Assembly (NCBI RefSeq): GCF_036231945.1 | Contig: NZ_CP109599.1 | Location: forward strand, 806,001-870,000 | Direction: 5' to 3' | Source of the DNA: Streptomyces sp. NBC_01429 | GTDB taxonomy: Bacteria > Actinomycetota > Actinomycetes > Streptomycetales > Streptomycetaceae | DNA length: 64,000 nucleotides | Shown: positions 8,701 to 19,942 of the stretch, one piece after another | Layout of the letters: every line of letters begins with the position of its first letter | Position numbering within the stretch: the first letter of the stretch is position 1 | Made by a program: the position numbers and the translations under genes | Notes under the pieces: generated by a model | Databases searched by the model: none | The model's input: the letters and a program-made list of their open reading frames with translations, nothing else | What the model was told of the DNA's origin: nothing

Positions 8701-8715
8701 GTTCTCGCCGCTCGG

Positions 8716-11301
8716 TCAGGAGGTGGCGCACTCCATCGAGGACGGGTCCGAGGCGTCGCGGATCAGTGCGTCATGGGCCGCCTTGAGCCGTTTCACGTCG
8801 GGCTTCATCACCTTGCGGTCGTAGGTGAGCAGTCCGTTCAGCTCGCCCTCCACATCGGTGATCTGGGTGTAGACCGCGCCGTTGCCGCCCCGGCAGGCGA
8901 GGGTGCGCACCTTGTCCAGCTCGGCCAGATACGCGTCGGTGTACGCGGCCTGGTCGACGCCCACATAGGTGTGCTGCACCGGCCAGGCGTGGCCCGGCAC
9001 GGCGAGGCCGAGACCGCCGTACTCACCGGCGACCAGCGCCCGTCTGCCGTCGGGGGCCGGCAGTTGCGCGCTCGGATAGCCGTGGGCGTCGGCGATGTCG
9101 CCGTTGCCCCCGTCCACCGCGCCGCAGCAGTTGACGCCGCTCATGTTGTTGATGAGCCGGGTCGGGTCCCACGCCTTGGCCTGGTCGGCGACCCGGGCCT
9201 GGTCGTACTGGCCCCAGCCCTCGTTGAAGGTGACCCACATGATCACCGAGGGGCTGCTGCTGTGCTGGTCGATCATCTTCTTCATCTCGCGCTCGTACTG
9301 GGCGCGGGACTCCGTGTTCGGGGTGATCGTGTTCATCGCGGGCATGTCCTGCCACACGAGGAGCCCGAGCCGGTCCGCCCAGTAGAACCACCGGTCGGGT
9401 TCGACCTTGATGTGCTTGCGCACGGAGTTGTAGCCGAGCCTCTTGTGCTCCTTGAGGTCGAAGGCGAGCGCCTCGTCGGTCGGCGCTGTGTGCAGTCCGT
9501 CCGGCCAGAAGCCCTGGTCGAGGGTGGCCATCAGGAAGGTGGGCTTGCCGTTGAGGAGGGTGCGCGGGGTGCCGTCCACCTTCTCGACCGCGATGGAGCG
9601 CATCCCGAAGTAGCTGCCGACGGTGTCCGCCCCGGCCTTCACCTCCAGCCGGTACAGATGCGGATCGTCGGGCGACCAGAGACGGGGGTCGCGGACGGGC
9701 ACGCTCAGCGCCGTACCGCTGCGGCCGGAGACCGTGGCGACCTTGCGCTTGCCGTTGTAGGCGGTGGCCGTCACCGGTATCCCGTCGCTCAGGCCGCGCA
9801 CCTCGACGGCGAGCTTCTGGCCCGGCACGTCGGGGGTGAGCTTGAGGGAGCCGATGTGGTCGGCCGCGACGGGCTCCATCCAGACGGTCTGCCAGATCCC
9901 GGAGGAGGGGGTGTACCAGATGCCGCTCGGGTCGAGGCGCTGCTTGCCGATGGGCGGATTCTCGCCGTCCTTGGCGTCGGTCGGGTCGTAGACGCCGACG
10001 ATCAGCTCCTGGGTGCGGCCGGGCTTCAGCGCGTCGGTGACATCGGCGCTGAACCGGTCGTAGCCGCCCTTGTGCTCGATGACCTTCCTGCCGTTGACGT
10101 AGACCTCGGCCTGCCAGTCGACGGCGTCGAAGTTGAGGTTGAGCCGCTTGCCCTTGCCGACCTGCCAGTTGGCCGGGACGGTGAAGGTACGGCGGTACCA
10201 CATCCGGTCCTCGTGCCGCTCGACGCCGGAGAGCTGGGACTCCACGGGGTACGGGACGAGGATCTTCTCGCCCAGCGTCCTGCCGAACGGCGGGCTCTCG
10301 CCCTTCTTCGCCGCGGCGAACTGCCACTGCCCGTTGAGGTTCTGCCAGGCGTCTCGGGTGAGCTGCGGGCGCGGGTACTCGGGGTGGGCGTTCTTCGGGC
10401 CGACGTCCTTGGCCCAGGGGGTGGTCAGCTCGTACTCCGAGTGGTTGGGCCCGCTGCTCCAGAACGCCTCGACCCGCTTGCCCTGCTGGGAGACGAGACC
10501 GCCCGTGCCGTCGTAGCGCACATCGGCGGTGCCGCCCTTGCCGACGACGGGTTCCTTGAGTGTGACCAGCAGCCGCCGGGCGTCCTTCGGGTCCCGCTTG
10601 ACGGTGCCCAGCGGCCATTCGGCGCCGCCGATGACGGCCCGCAGTCCGGCGAGGGCCCCGGCGCGCGGCGCGGCGAGCTTCTGGGCGAAGTCGAGCCGCA
10701 GGGTGCGGCCGTCCGGCAGCACGGTGGCGGCGAGGGCGCCGTCGTACGCGTAGCCGTCCGGCAGCCGGAACGCCGACTGGGGCACCGGCTGCTTGCTGCC
10801 GCCGGGCTCGGTCCAGCGCAGCCGGAGGTTGGCGCCGCCGTAGTGCTGGAAGTACTCCACCTTGATGTCGTAGGCCCGGCCCGCGGTGAGATCGACGGGC
10901 TGGGCGGTCTGTTCCTTGTCCCAGTCGTCGACCCAGTGGTCGATGGTGAGCCGGCCGTCGACCCAGAGCCGGAATCCGTTGTCGCCGATCATCGAGAAGG
11001 TGTGCGCGCCGGTGGTGGCCGGCACGATCTTCCCGGTCCAGCGGGCGTTGACATCGGTCGTGCGGCCGGTGGTGGCGCTCAGCCGGGGTTCCAGATTGCC
11101 GAAGTCGATGGTCGGGTCGAAGGCGGTGGCCTTGAGTTCGTGGAAGTCGAAGGCTCCGGGGGCCGACTGGGTGTAGTACTCGCCCTTGAGGCCGTGGGCC
11201 TCGACCGGCGGGTCCGAGGCCGAGGCCGCGGGGGCGGCGGAGAGCCCGGCGACGCCCAGCACGGCGGCGAGCAAGAGGGCCAGTTTTCTTCGGATGCGCA
11301 C
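8716..11301 (-). CDS. Secreted PA14-containing glycoside hydrolase family 2 (putative galactofuranosidase)
   Basis: An 861-residue exported enzyme. A Sec signal (RIRRKLALLLAAVLG ... SASA) is followed by a PA14 carbohydrate-binding domain (about 35-165, starting GLKGEYY). Then come an Ig-like segment, the GH2 jelly-roll and Ig domains (about 280-540) and a TIM barrel. The acid/base Glu lies in VTFNEGWG (about 690) and the nucleophile Glu in VAGEYGG (about 759). The GTG at 11301 has an excellent AAGGAGG site. GH2 covers beta-galactosidases, mannosidases, glucuronidases and, in Streptomyces, reported beta-galactofuranosidases. The divergent LacI gene and the YtfQRT-YjfF-type importer next door favour a galactofuranose (or related) substrate, but that is inference. 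Confidence 0.9.
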   Translation of the reverse strand: MRIRRKLALLLAAVLGVAGLSAAPAASASDPPVEAHGLKGEYYTQSAPGAFDFHELKATAFDPTIDFGNLEPRLSATTGRTTDVNARWTGKIVPATTGAHTFSMIGDNGFRLWVDGRLTIDHWVDDWDKEQTAQPVDLTAGRAYDIKVEYFQHYGGANLRLRWTEPGGSKQPVPQSAFRLPDGYAYDGALAATVLPDGRTLRLDFAQKLAAPRAGALAGLRAVIGGAEWPLGTVKRDPKDARRLLVTLKEPVVGKGGTADVRYDGTGGLVSQQGKRVEAFWSSGPNHSEYELTTPWAKDVGPKNAHPEYPRPQLTRDAWQNLNGQWQFAAAKKGESPPFGRTLGEKILVPYPVESQLSGVERHEDRMWYRRTFTVPANWQVGKGKRLNLNFDAVDWQAEVYVNGRKVIEHKGGYDRFSADVTDALKPGRTQELIVGVYDPTDAKDGENPPIGKQRLDPSGIWYTPSSGIWQTVWMEPVAADHIGSLKLTPDVPGQKLAVEVRGLSDGIPVTATAYNGKRKVATVSGRSGTALSVPVRDPRLWSPDDPHLYRLEVKAGADTVGSYFGMRSIAVEKVDGTPRTLLNGKPTFLMATLDQGFWPDGLHTAPTDEALAFDLKEHKRLGYNSVRKHIKVEPDRWFYWADRLGLLVWQDMPAMNTITPNTESRAQYEREMKKMIDQHSSSPSVIMWVTFNEGWGQYDQARVADQAKAWDPTRLINNMSGVNCCGAVDGGNGDIADAHGYPSAQLPAPDGRRALVAGEYGGLGLAVPGHAWPVQHTYVGVDQAAYTDAYLAELDKVRTLACRGGNGAVYTQITDVEGELNGLLTYDRKVMKPDVKRLKAAHDALIRDASDPSSMECATS

Positions 11302-11347
11302 AAATCCTCCTTGCGATGAGAGGGTGGCGGCTCGCTGCGTCAGTCTG

Positions 11348-11359
11348 TACAACGTTGGA
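11348..11359. promoter_or_regulatory. LacI-type operator before the GH2 gene
   Basis: TACAACGTTGGA contains the perfect 8-base palindrome CAACGTTG (11350-11357). It lies 47 bases upstream of the GH2 GTG. The same TACAACG core occurs before the sugar-binding protein gene at 12601-12612, pointing to one shared regulator, probably the LacI protein encoded between them. Confidence 0.65.
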
Positions 11360-11505
11360 AGGAACGGCAGTTGGCATGACAGCACGCCGTTCCGCTCGAT
11401 GTCCAGGGTCATGACAAGGTGCGGTTCCGTGCGCCCTGGACCCGCTGTACACCATCGCGCACCATGGCCATGAGGGCGGGCCCGCGGGTCGGCCCCGGAG
11501 GGGAA

Positions 11506-12555
11506 GTGTCGGTGTCCGTCAGCCTCAAGGACGTCGCGGAACGCGCGGGCGTCTCGATCAAGACCGTTTCGAACGTGGTCAACAACTACCCGCACGTCAC
11601 TCCCGCGATGCGCTCCCGGGTCCAGCGGGCCATCGACGAGCTGGGCTACCGGCCCAATCTGACGGCCCGTCATTTGCGGAAGGGTCGTACCGGCATCCTG
11701 GCGCTGGCCGTCCCCGAGCTGGGCAATCCGTACTTCGCCGAGCTGGCCGGCGCGGTCATCGACGCGGCGGCCGAGCACGACTACACCGTGCTGCTCGACC
11801 ACACCGGGGGCCGCCGCGAGCAGGAGGTTCTCGTCAGCCAGGGGTTCCGGGCCCGGGTCATCGACGGGCTGATCCTGAGCCCCATCGAGCTGGAGCGCGA
11901 GGATCTGCTCGCCCGGGACCACGACGCCCCGCTGGTGCTGCTCGGCGAGCGCGAGTACGACCTGCCGTACGACCACATCGCGATCGACAACGTCGCGGCG
12001 GCCAGGACGGCGGTGCGGCATCTGCTCGGTCTCGGCAGGTCGCGGATCGTCTTCCTGGGGGCGCGCACGGACCGGGTCAACGAGCCCTCCCAGCTGCGCG
12101 TGCGCGGCTGGCGGGCGGAGCTGGCGGCGGCCGGGCTGCCCGCGCCCGACTCGCTGATCGCCGCGACGGGCGGCTGGGAGCACGCGGACGGCGCGGCGGC
12201 GATGGCGGCCGTGCTGGACTCGGGCGAGCGGCCGGACGCGGTCTTCGCGTACAACGACCTGATCGCGATCGGCGCGATGCGGGTGCTCTCGGAGCGGGGG
12301 CTGCGGGTGCCGGACGATGTCGCGGTGGTCGGGTTCGACGACATCTCCGAGGGCCGCTACGGCGCGGTGACCCTGACCACCATCTCGCCGGACAAGCACA
12401 CCATCGCGCGGCTCGCCGTACGGTGCGTGGTGGAACGGCTGCGCGGTGAGCCGGGTCCGGCCGCCCCCGGCGGGCCCGCCGGACCGGGCGGTGCGCGCGA
12501 ACTCCGGGCGGATTTCCGGCTGGTGGAGCGGGAGAGCACGATCGGCGGGCGATGA
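11506..12555 (+). CDS. LacI-family regulator of the galactofuranose-type locus
   Basis: A 349-residue repressor. The N-terminal LacI helix-turn-helix reads SLKDVAERAGVSIKTVSNVVN, followed by the hinge YRPNLTARHLR and a periplasmic-binding-like effector domain (about 60-335) ending with VVGFDDI and the TTISPD segment. GGAGGGG at 11497-11503 favours GTG at 11506 (or the in-frame GTG at 11512); upstream ATGs at 11464 and 11470 are possible but lack a ribosome site. It lies between the divergent GH2 gene and the importer operon, each preceded by a TACAACG-type site, so it probably represses both. Confidence 0.88.
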   Translation: MSVSVSLKDVAERAGVSIKTVSNVVNNYPHVTPAMRSRVQRAIDELGYRPNLTARHLRKGRTGILALAVPELGNPYFAELAGAVIDAAAEHDYTVLLDHTGGRREQEVLVSQGFRARVIDGLILSPIELEREDLLARDHDAPLVLLGEREYDLPYDHIAIDNVAAARTAVRHLLGLGRSRIVFLGARTDRVNEPSQLRVRGWRAELAAAGLPAPDSLIAATGGWEHADGAAAMAAVLDSGERPDAVFAYNDLIAIGAMRVLSERGLRVPDDVAVVGFDDISEGRYGAVTLTTISPDKHTIARLAVRCVVERLRGEPGPAAPGGPAGPGGARELRADFRLVERESTIGGR

Positions 12556-12587
12556 CCCCGCGCGGAGGGCTGTTATGACGCGTGGGG

Positions 12588-12616
12588 TTTACAGGCTCCG
12601 TACAACGATGTAAAAA
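12588..12616 (+). promoter_or_regulatory. Promoter of the ytfQRT-yjfF-type operon with embedded LacI operator
   Basis: TTTACA (12588-12593), a 17-base spacer, then TAAAAA (12611-12616) form a good sigma-70-type promoter. The near-palindrome TACAACGATGTA (12601-12612) fills the end of the spacer and the start of the -10 box. Repressor bound here would block RNA polymerase. The start of transcription would be near 12623. Confidence 0.65.
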
Positions 12617-12716
12617 CCCATCGAACGATCGCAGCAGGACCATGCCGACCAGCAGACCGTACGAGCCGGACCTCCGCGTGCTTTCGCGCGGGGCCGCGCC
12701 GAGATGGGGTTCCGCC

Positions 12717-13808
12717 ATGAAGTCTTCCGCCGTCCGCCGTTCCACCACCACAGCTGTTCTCGCCGCGAGCCTGGTCGCCTCCCTCGCGCTCGCCGGATGC
12801 GCCAAGTCCGAGTCCGACGAGGCCGGCGACTCCGCCACCGCGACCGGGAGCGGCGGCGGTCAGGTCGTCGCCACTCCCGGCGCGGGCAAGACCGCCACCT
12901 GCACCGTCGACCAGTTCGGCGGCACGAAGTCCGACCTCGCCGACGCCACCGTGGGCTTCTCCCAGTCCGAGAAGGAGGCCAACCCCTTCCGGATCGCCGA
13001 GACCGCCTCGATCAAGGCGGAGGCGAAGCGCCGGGGCGTCAAACTCCTCACGGCCAACGCCCAGTCGCAGTTCTCCAAGCAGATCAGCGATGTCCAGGAC
13101 CTGATCGCCAAGGGCGCGGACCTGCTGGTGATCGCGCCGCTCAACTCGGACGGCTGGGGTCCGGTGCTGCGCGCGGCGGCGGCGAAGAAGATCCCGATCG
13201 TGACCATCGACCGGAAGATCAACGCGACCGCCTGCAAGGACTATGTGAGCTTCATCGGCTCGGATTTCATCGAGCAGGGCAGCCGCGCGGCGGATCAGAT
13301 GATCGAGGCGACCGGCGGGAAGGGCAAGGTCGCCATCCTGCTCGGCGCGGCCGGGAACAATGTCACCACCGAGCGGACCAAGGGGTTCAAGGACCGGATC
13401 AAGGAGAAGGCCCCCGACCTCGACGTGGTGTTCGAGCAGACGGGCGAGTTCGCCCGGGAGAAGGGCCAGCAGGTCACCGAGCAGCTCATCCAGTCCAACC
13501 CGGACATCACCGGGATCTACGCCGAGAACGACGAGATGGGACTCGGCGCCGTCAACGCCCTCAAGAGCGCGGGCAAGAAGCCCGGCGCCGTCAAGATCGT
13601 GACGGTCGACGGCACCCGCAACGCGGTGCGCTCCATCGTGGACGGCTGGATCTCCGGGGTCATCGAGTCCAACCCGCGGTTCGGCCCCCTCGCCTTCGAG
13701 ACGCTCGACACCTTCACCAAGGGCGACAAGGTCGACCAGGACATCGTCATCCAGGACAGCGCCTACACCGGCGAGAACGCCAAGGCCGATCTGGACAAGG
13801 CTTTCTGA
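12717..13808 (+). CDS. ytfQ: Sugar ABC importer substrate-binding lipoprotein (YtfQ-type)
   Basis: A 363-residue lipoprotein: signal with lipobox LALAGC (about residue 24), a Ser/Gly-rich linker, then a type-I periplasmic-binding fold (peripla_BP_4). The segments VGFSQ, AETASIKAEAKRRG, IAPLNSDGWGPVL, IDRKI and AENDEMGLGA closely follow the pattern of E. coli YtfQ, which binds galactofuranose. The next three genes encode the matching ATPase and two permeases, so this is the capture component of one importer. The ATG at 12717 is chosen because the signal peptide starts directly there; the ribosome site is weak. Arabinose binding is an alternative within this subfamily. Confidence 0.85.
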   Translation: MKSSAVRRSTTTAVLAASLVASLALAGCAKSESDEAGDSATATGSGGGQVVATPGAGKTATCTVDQFGGTKSDLADATVGFSQSEKEANPFRIAETASIKAEAKRRGVKLLTANAQSQFSKQISDVQDLIAKGADLLVIAPLNSDGWGPVLRAAAAKKIPIVTIDRKINATACKDYVSFIGSDFIEQGSRAADQMIEATGGKGKVAILLGAAGNNVTTERTKGFKDRIKEKAPDLDVVFEQTGEFAREKGQQVTEQLIQSNPDITGIYAENDEMGLGAVNALKSAGKKPGAVKIVTVDGTRNAVRSIVDGWISGVIESNPRFGPLAFETLDTFTKGDKVDQDIVIQDSAYTGENAKADLDKAF

Positions 13809-13809
13809 C

Positions 13810-15360
13810 GTGACGTCAGTGACATCCGACCTGCTGTCGGTGCGCGGACTGACCAAATCCTTCCCCGGCGCGCGGGCGCTCGACGGCGTGGACTTCGCCG
13901 TCGGGCCCGGCGAGGTCCACGCGCTGATCGGCGAGAACGGGGCGGGCAAGTCCACCCTCATCAAGCTGCTCACCGGGGTGTACCGGCCGGACCGGGGCGA
14001 GATCACCTTCCGGGGCGGGCCGGTACGGTTCGCCACCCCGCTGGAGGCGCAGCACGCCGGGATCTCCACCATCTACCAGGAGGTCAATCTCGTCCCGCTG
14101 ATGTCCGTGGCCCGCAACCTCTTCCTGGGGCGCGAGCCGCGCGGCAGGCTCGGCCTGATCGACTTCGGCCGGATGCACCGCGAGGCCGCCGAGGCGCTGG
14201 GCGGGCTCGGCCTGCGGGTGGACGTACGGCGGCCGTTGCGCTCGCTCGGGGTCGGTGCCCAGCAGATGGTGGCGCTCGCGCGGGCCGTCTCGGTCGACGC
14301 GCGGGTGGTCATCATGGACGAGCCCACCTCCTCGCTCGAACCGCGCGAGGTCAGCACCCTGTTCGGTGTGATCCGGATGCTCAAGGAGCGCGGGATCGCG
14401 GTGGTCTATGTCAGCCACCGGCTCGACGAGCTGTACGAGGTCTGCGACACCGTCACCGTGCTGCGGGACGGCAAGCGGGTCCACACCGGCCCGATCGCGG
14501 ATCTCGACCGGCTGCGGCTGGTCTCCCTGATGCTGGGGCGCGAGATGAGCGAGGTGCGCGGCGAAGGGCTCACGAAATTCACCGGCGCGCACGACACCGG
14601 CGGCGAACCCGTGCTCGAAGCAACAGATCTGACGGTCAGTCATCAACTGCGTGCGGTTTCGGTCCGGGTCCGTCCCGGCGAGGTGGTGGGCCTGGGCGGG
14701 CTGCTCGGCTCGGGCCGCAGCGAGACCGCGCGGGCCATCGCCGGGGCGCTGCCCACCGACTCGGGCCGGGTACTGGTGGCGGGGGCGCCGGTACGCGGCG
14801 GCTCCACGCCCGCGGCGATCAGGGCGGGTATCAGCCTGCTGCCCGAGGACCGCAAGGCCGAGGGCATCGTGCCCGGTCTGTCCGTGCGCGAGAACATCGC
14901 CCTGGCCGCGCTCCCCGGACTCTCCCGCTTCGGACTGGTGGACGACGCCCGGATCGACCGGCTGGTGGACACCTTCATGAAGCGGCTGCGGATCAAGGCG
15001 TCCGGCCCGCACCAGAAGGTCGGCGAGCTGTCCGGGGGCAACCAGCAGAAGGTGCTGCTCGCCCGCTGGCTCGCCATGCGGCCGAAGGTACTGCTCCTGG
15101 ACGAGCCCACCCGGGGCATCGACGTCGGCGCCAAGGCCGAGGTTCAGGGGCTGATCGACGAACTCGCCGACGAGGGGCTCGCGGTGGTGCTGATCTCGTC
15201 CGACATGGAGGAGCTGATCGAGGGCTCCGACCGGGTCGTGGTCCTCAAGGACGGAGCGGTGGTGGCGGAGTTGAGCGGTGCCGAGGTCACCGAGGAGCGG
15301 CTGCTGCACGCGATCGCGGCGGAGCGCGCACCCGGAGCGGAGGGGGACGGGGATGAGTGA
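13810..15360 (+). CDS. ytfR: Sugar ABC importer ATPase with duplicated ABC domains (YtfR-type)
   Basis: A 516-residue ATPase with two ABC domains in tandem. The first (about 5-245) has Walker A GENGAGKSTL and Walker B VIMDEPTSSLEP. The second (about 260-505) has a degenerate Walker A (LGSGRSETARA) but a full signature LSGGNQQKVLLARWL and Walker B LLLDEPTRGIDVG. This pattern is typical of the RbsA/MglA/YtfR class. The GTG begins one base after the ytfQ stop, so translation is probably coupled. It powers the two permeases that follow. The degenerate second ATP site is normal for the class. Confidence 0.92.
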   Translation: MTSVTSDLLSVRGLTKSFPGARALDGVDFAVGPGEVHALIGENGAGKSTLIKLLTGVYRPDRGEITFRGGPVRFATPLEAQHAGISTIYQEVNLVPLMSVARNLFLGREPRGRLGLIDFGRMHREAAEALGGLGLRVDVRRPLRSLGVGAQQMVALARAVSVDARVVIMDEPTSSLEPREVSTLFGVIRMLKERGIAVVYVSHRLDELYEVCDTVTVLRDGKRVHTGPIADLDRLRLVSLMLGREMSEVRGEGLTKFTGAHDTGGEPVLEATDLTVSHQLRAVSVRVRPGEVVGLGGLLGSGRSETARAIAGALPTDSGRVLVAGAPVRGGSTPAAIRAGISLLPEDRKAEGIVPGLSVRENIALAALPGLSRFGLVDDARIDRLVDTFMKRLRIKASGPHQKVGELSGGNQQKVLLARWLAMRPKVLLLDEPTRGIDVGAKAEVQGLIDELADEGLAVVLISSDMEELIEGSDRVVVLKDGAVVAELSGAEVTEERLLHAIAAERAPGAEGDGDE

Positions 15361-16318
15361 GCTGACGGCGCCCCGGCGCGTCCCCCTGGACCGCGCCCGG
15401 GTGCTGACGTTCCTTCAGGAGTACGGCGTGTACGCGGGCGTGGCCGTGCTGCTGCTCGCCAACGTCGCGTTCACCCCGCACTTCCTGTCCGCCGAGAACT
15501 TCCGTACCCAGGCCGTGCAGGTCGCGCCGGTGCTGATCGTGGCGCTCGGGATGGCGCTGGCCATCGGCAGCGAGGGCGTCGATCTGTCCGTCGGCTCGGT
15601 GATGGCGCTCTCCACGTCCCTGCTCTCGCTCTATCTCGGCTACGGGCCGTGGATCGCGCTGATCGTGGCCGTGCTCGGCGGGGCGGTGATCGGTCTCGCC
15701 AACGGCTCGCTGATCGCCTTCATCGGGGTGCAGCCCATCGTGGCGACCCTCGCGCTGATGGTCGCGGGGCGCGGCATCGCGCTGGTGCTGCTGCCGCAGC
15801 TGAAGGACGTACGGGACCCGGGCCTGGCCGCGCTCGGCTCCGGCGATCTGTTCGGTGTCCCGTATCTGGTACTGATCGCGGCCGCGCTGGCGCTGGCGGT
15901 CGGTTTCACCGTACGGCGCACCACCTTCGGCCGGCAGCTCCTGGCGATCGGGGACAGCCGGCCGGCCGCGCGGCTGGCGGGTCTGCCGGTGCGCCGGGTG
16001 CTGATCCTCGTCTACGTCTGCTCGGGCGTGCTCGCGGCGATCGCGGGCGTGCTGGCCACCGCCCGGCTCCAGGCGAGCGACCCGACCTCGCTGGGCACCC
16101 TGATGGAGCTGTCGGCGATCACCGCGGTGGTGGTCGGCGGCACGCCCCTGACCGGCGGCCGGATCCGGATCGGCGGCACCGTGGCGGGCGCCGTACTGAT
16201 CCAGTTGCTGACCGCCACACTCATCAAGCACGATCTGCCGCCGTCCTGGACGCAGATCGCCCAGGCCGTGGTGATCGTGCTCGCGGTGTACGCGGCGCGG
16301 GAACGGGGGAAGCGGTGA
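15353..16318 (+). CDS. ytfT: Sugar ABC importer permease 1 (YtfT-type)
   Basis: A 321-residue inner-membrane permease of the BPD_transp_2 (RbsC-like) family. It has about eight to ten hydrophobic helices, beginning with YAGVAVLLLANVAF. Family motifs include GSEGVDLSVGSVMAL and, near the C-terminus, ITAVVVGGTPLTGG. The ATG overlaps the ytfR stop by 8 bases and is preceded by GGAGGGGGA. It pairs with the downstream YjfF-type permease to form a heterodimeric channel, which is the layout of the E. coli galactofuranose importer and distinguishes this from single-permease ribose systems. Confidence 0.88.
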   Translation: MSELTAPRRVPLDRARVLTFLQEYGVYAGVAVLLLANVAFTPHFLSAENFRTQAVQVAPVLIVALGMALAIGSEGVDLSVGSVMALSTSLLSLYLGYGPWIALIVAVLGGAVIGLANGSLIAFIGVQPIVATLALMVAGRGIALVLLPQLKDVRDPGLAALGSGDLFGVPYLVLIAAALALAVGFTVRRTTFGRQLLAIGDSRPAARLAGLPVRRVLILVYVCSGVLAAIAGVLATARLQASDPTSLGTLMELSAITAVVVGGTPLTGGRIRIGGTVAGAVLIQLLTATLIKHDLPPSWTQIAQAVVIVLAVYAARERGKR

Positions 16319-17340
16319 CCGCTGTGCGGACCACGACGACCGAGAGCGCGCCCGCGCCGGCGCGCGCGGAGCCGCTCGGCGCGAGCCGGGGCGAACGGTT
16401 CAGCGCGCTCGCCCAACAACACGGCGCGCTCGTCACGCTCGTGCTGGTGGCGCTCGCCGCCTCCATCGGCTTCGACACCTTTCTGACCGGCGACAACCTG
16501 GAGAACATGGCGGTCTCCTCGGCCTTCCTCGCCGTGGTCGCCCTCGGCATGACCTTCGTGATCATCACCGGCGGCATCGACCTCTCCGTGGGGTCGCTGT
16601 TCGCGCTCGGCGGGGTGCTCGCGGCCTGGGGATCGCAGTACGGAACCGTGGTCGCGCTGCTGCTCCCGCTCGCGGTCTGCGGACTGATCGGCATGGTCAA
16701 CGGCCTGCTGATCGCGCGGGCCCGGCTCGCGCCGTTCATCGTGACCCTCGCCGCGATGCTGCTGGCGCGGGGGGTGCTGCTGTCGGTCACCGACGAGGGC
16801 TCGACGACCTATCTGGTCGACGACACCTCGTTCTTCGCGCGGCTGGGCCAGGACACCCTGCTCGGCATCGGCGTGCCGGTGTGGATCACGGTGGCCCTCT
16901 TCGTGCTGGGCGCGCTGGCGCTGCGCCGCAGCCGCTTCGGGCAGTACGTGTACGCGGTCGGCGGCAACGAGGACGCCGCGGCCCTCATGGGCGCCCCGGT
17001 GGCCCGTACGAAGATCGCCGTCTACACGCTCTCCGGGCTCTGCGCGGGGCTCGCCGGAGCGCTCAACGCGGCCTGGCTGGTCTCCGGGGTGACCATTCTC
17101 GGCACCGGTATGGAGCTGGAGGCGATCTCCGCCGTGGTCATCGGCGGCACCCTGCTGACCGGCGGCTTCGGGTTCATCAGCGGGTCGCTGGTGGGGGTGC
17201 TGCTGCTGAAGGTCATCCAGAACGTCATCAACCAGATCGGTTCGCTGGACTCCGCGTACCAGCAGGTCGTCAGCGGCGCGTTCCTCGCGGTGGTGGTGAT
17301 CGCGCAGACCTGGCTGGGGCGGCGGCGCCGGATGCTCTGA
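16315..17340 (+). CDS. yjfF: Sugar ABC importer permease 2 (YjfF-type)
   Basis: A 341-residue BPD_transp_2 permease with an N-terminal cytoplasmic Thr/Ala-rich extension of about 40 residues. Membrane helices follow, with the motifs ALGMTFVIITGGIDLSVGS, YAVGGNEDAAALMG and ISAVVIGGTLLTGGFG. These track the E. coli YjfF sequence closely. The start overlaps the ytfT stop as GTGA. It is the last gene of the importer operon and is followed by a hairpin terminator. Confidence 0.88.
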   Translation: MTAVRTTTTESAPAPARAEPLGASRGERFSALAQQHGALVTLVLVALAASIGFDTFLTGDNLENMAVSSAFLAVVALGMTFVIITGGIDLSVGSLFALGGVLAAWGSQYGTVVALLLPLAVCGLIGMVNGLLIARARLAPFIVTLAAMLLARGVLLSVTDEGSTTYLVDDTSFFARLGQDTLLGIGVPVWITVALFVLGALALRRSRFGQYVYAVGGNEDAAALMGAPVARTKIAVYTLSGLCAGLAGALNAAWLVSGVTILGTGMELEAISAVVIGGTLLTGGFGFISGSLVGVLLLKVIQNVINQIGSLDSAYQQVVSGAFLAVVVIAQTWLGRRRRML

Positions 17341-17343
17341 CCA

Positions 17344-17377
17344 CGGGCCGGGACGCCCGGGCAGGCGTCTCGGCCCG
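17344..17377 (+). terminator. Terminator of the sugar importer operon
   Basis: A 14-base stem with one G-T pair (CGGGCCGGGACGCC / GGCGTCTCGGCCCG) and a 6-base loop lies 4 bases after the yjfF stop. Confidence 0.7.
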
Positions 17378-17517
17378 GCTCGCCGTTACCGACGTTGACC
17401 TGGGTCGATACCGTCTGCGGGTGGACATCGGCGGTGCGCCCTACAACTGGAGCAGTACACCGGATTGCCAACTACAGGACGACGACGAAACTCCCCGTCC
17501 GGGAGATCGTGGACGGC

Positions 17518-19797
<2,280 letters not shown>

Positions 19798-19890
19798 TCA
19801 GCGTCCCACTCCGGGGCCCGATGTGTCCGCGGGAGCCGGAAATTGCCGCCATTGACACGGGGACGCCGTCCGGCAACCCTTTTGACGCCG

Positions 19891-19906
19891 GGGAGAGCGC
19901 TCTCCC
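19891..19906. promoter_or_regulatory. LacI/CebR-like palindromic operator before the GH3 gene
   Basis: GGGAGAGCGCTCTCCC is a perfect 16-base palindrome. It lies 3 bases downstream of a TTGACG -35-like box (19882-19887) and 36 bases upstream of the GH3 ATG. Its core AGAGCGCTCT recurs exactly at 22453-22466, 38086-38101 and 39388-39401. It resembles the cellobiose-repressor site TGGGAGCGCTCCCA known in Streptomyces. Confidence 0.8.
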
Positions 19907-19942
19907 ACATACGTTCGCACGACGTACGCGGAGGGAGCAGCC

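Noticed and set aside
13810..15360. Defective ABC ATPase because of the degenerate second Walker A
   Set aside because: A degenerate second ATP site is normal in the RbsA/YtfR class, and the first site and both Walker B motifs are intact.
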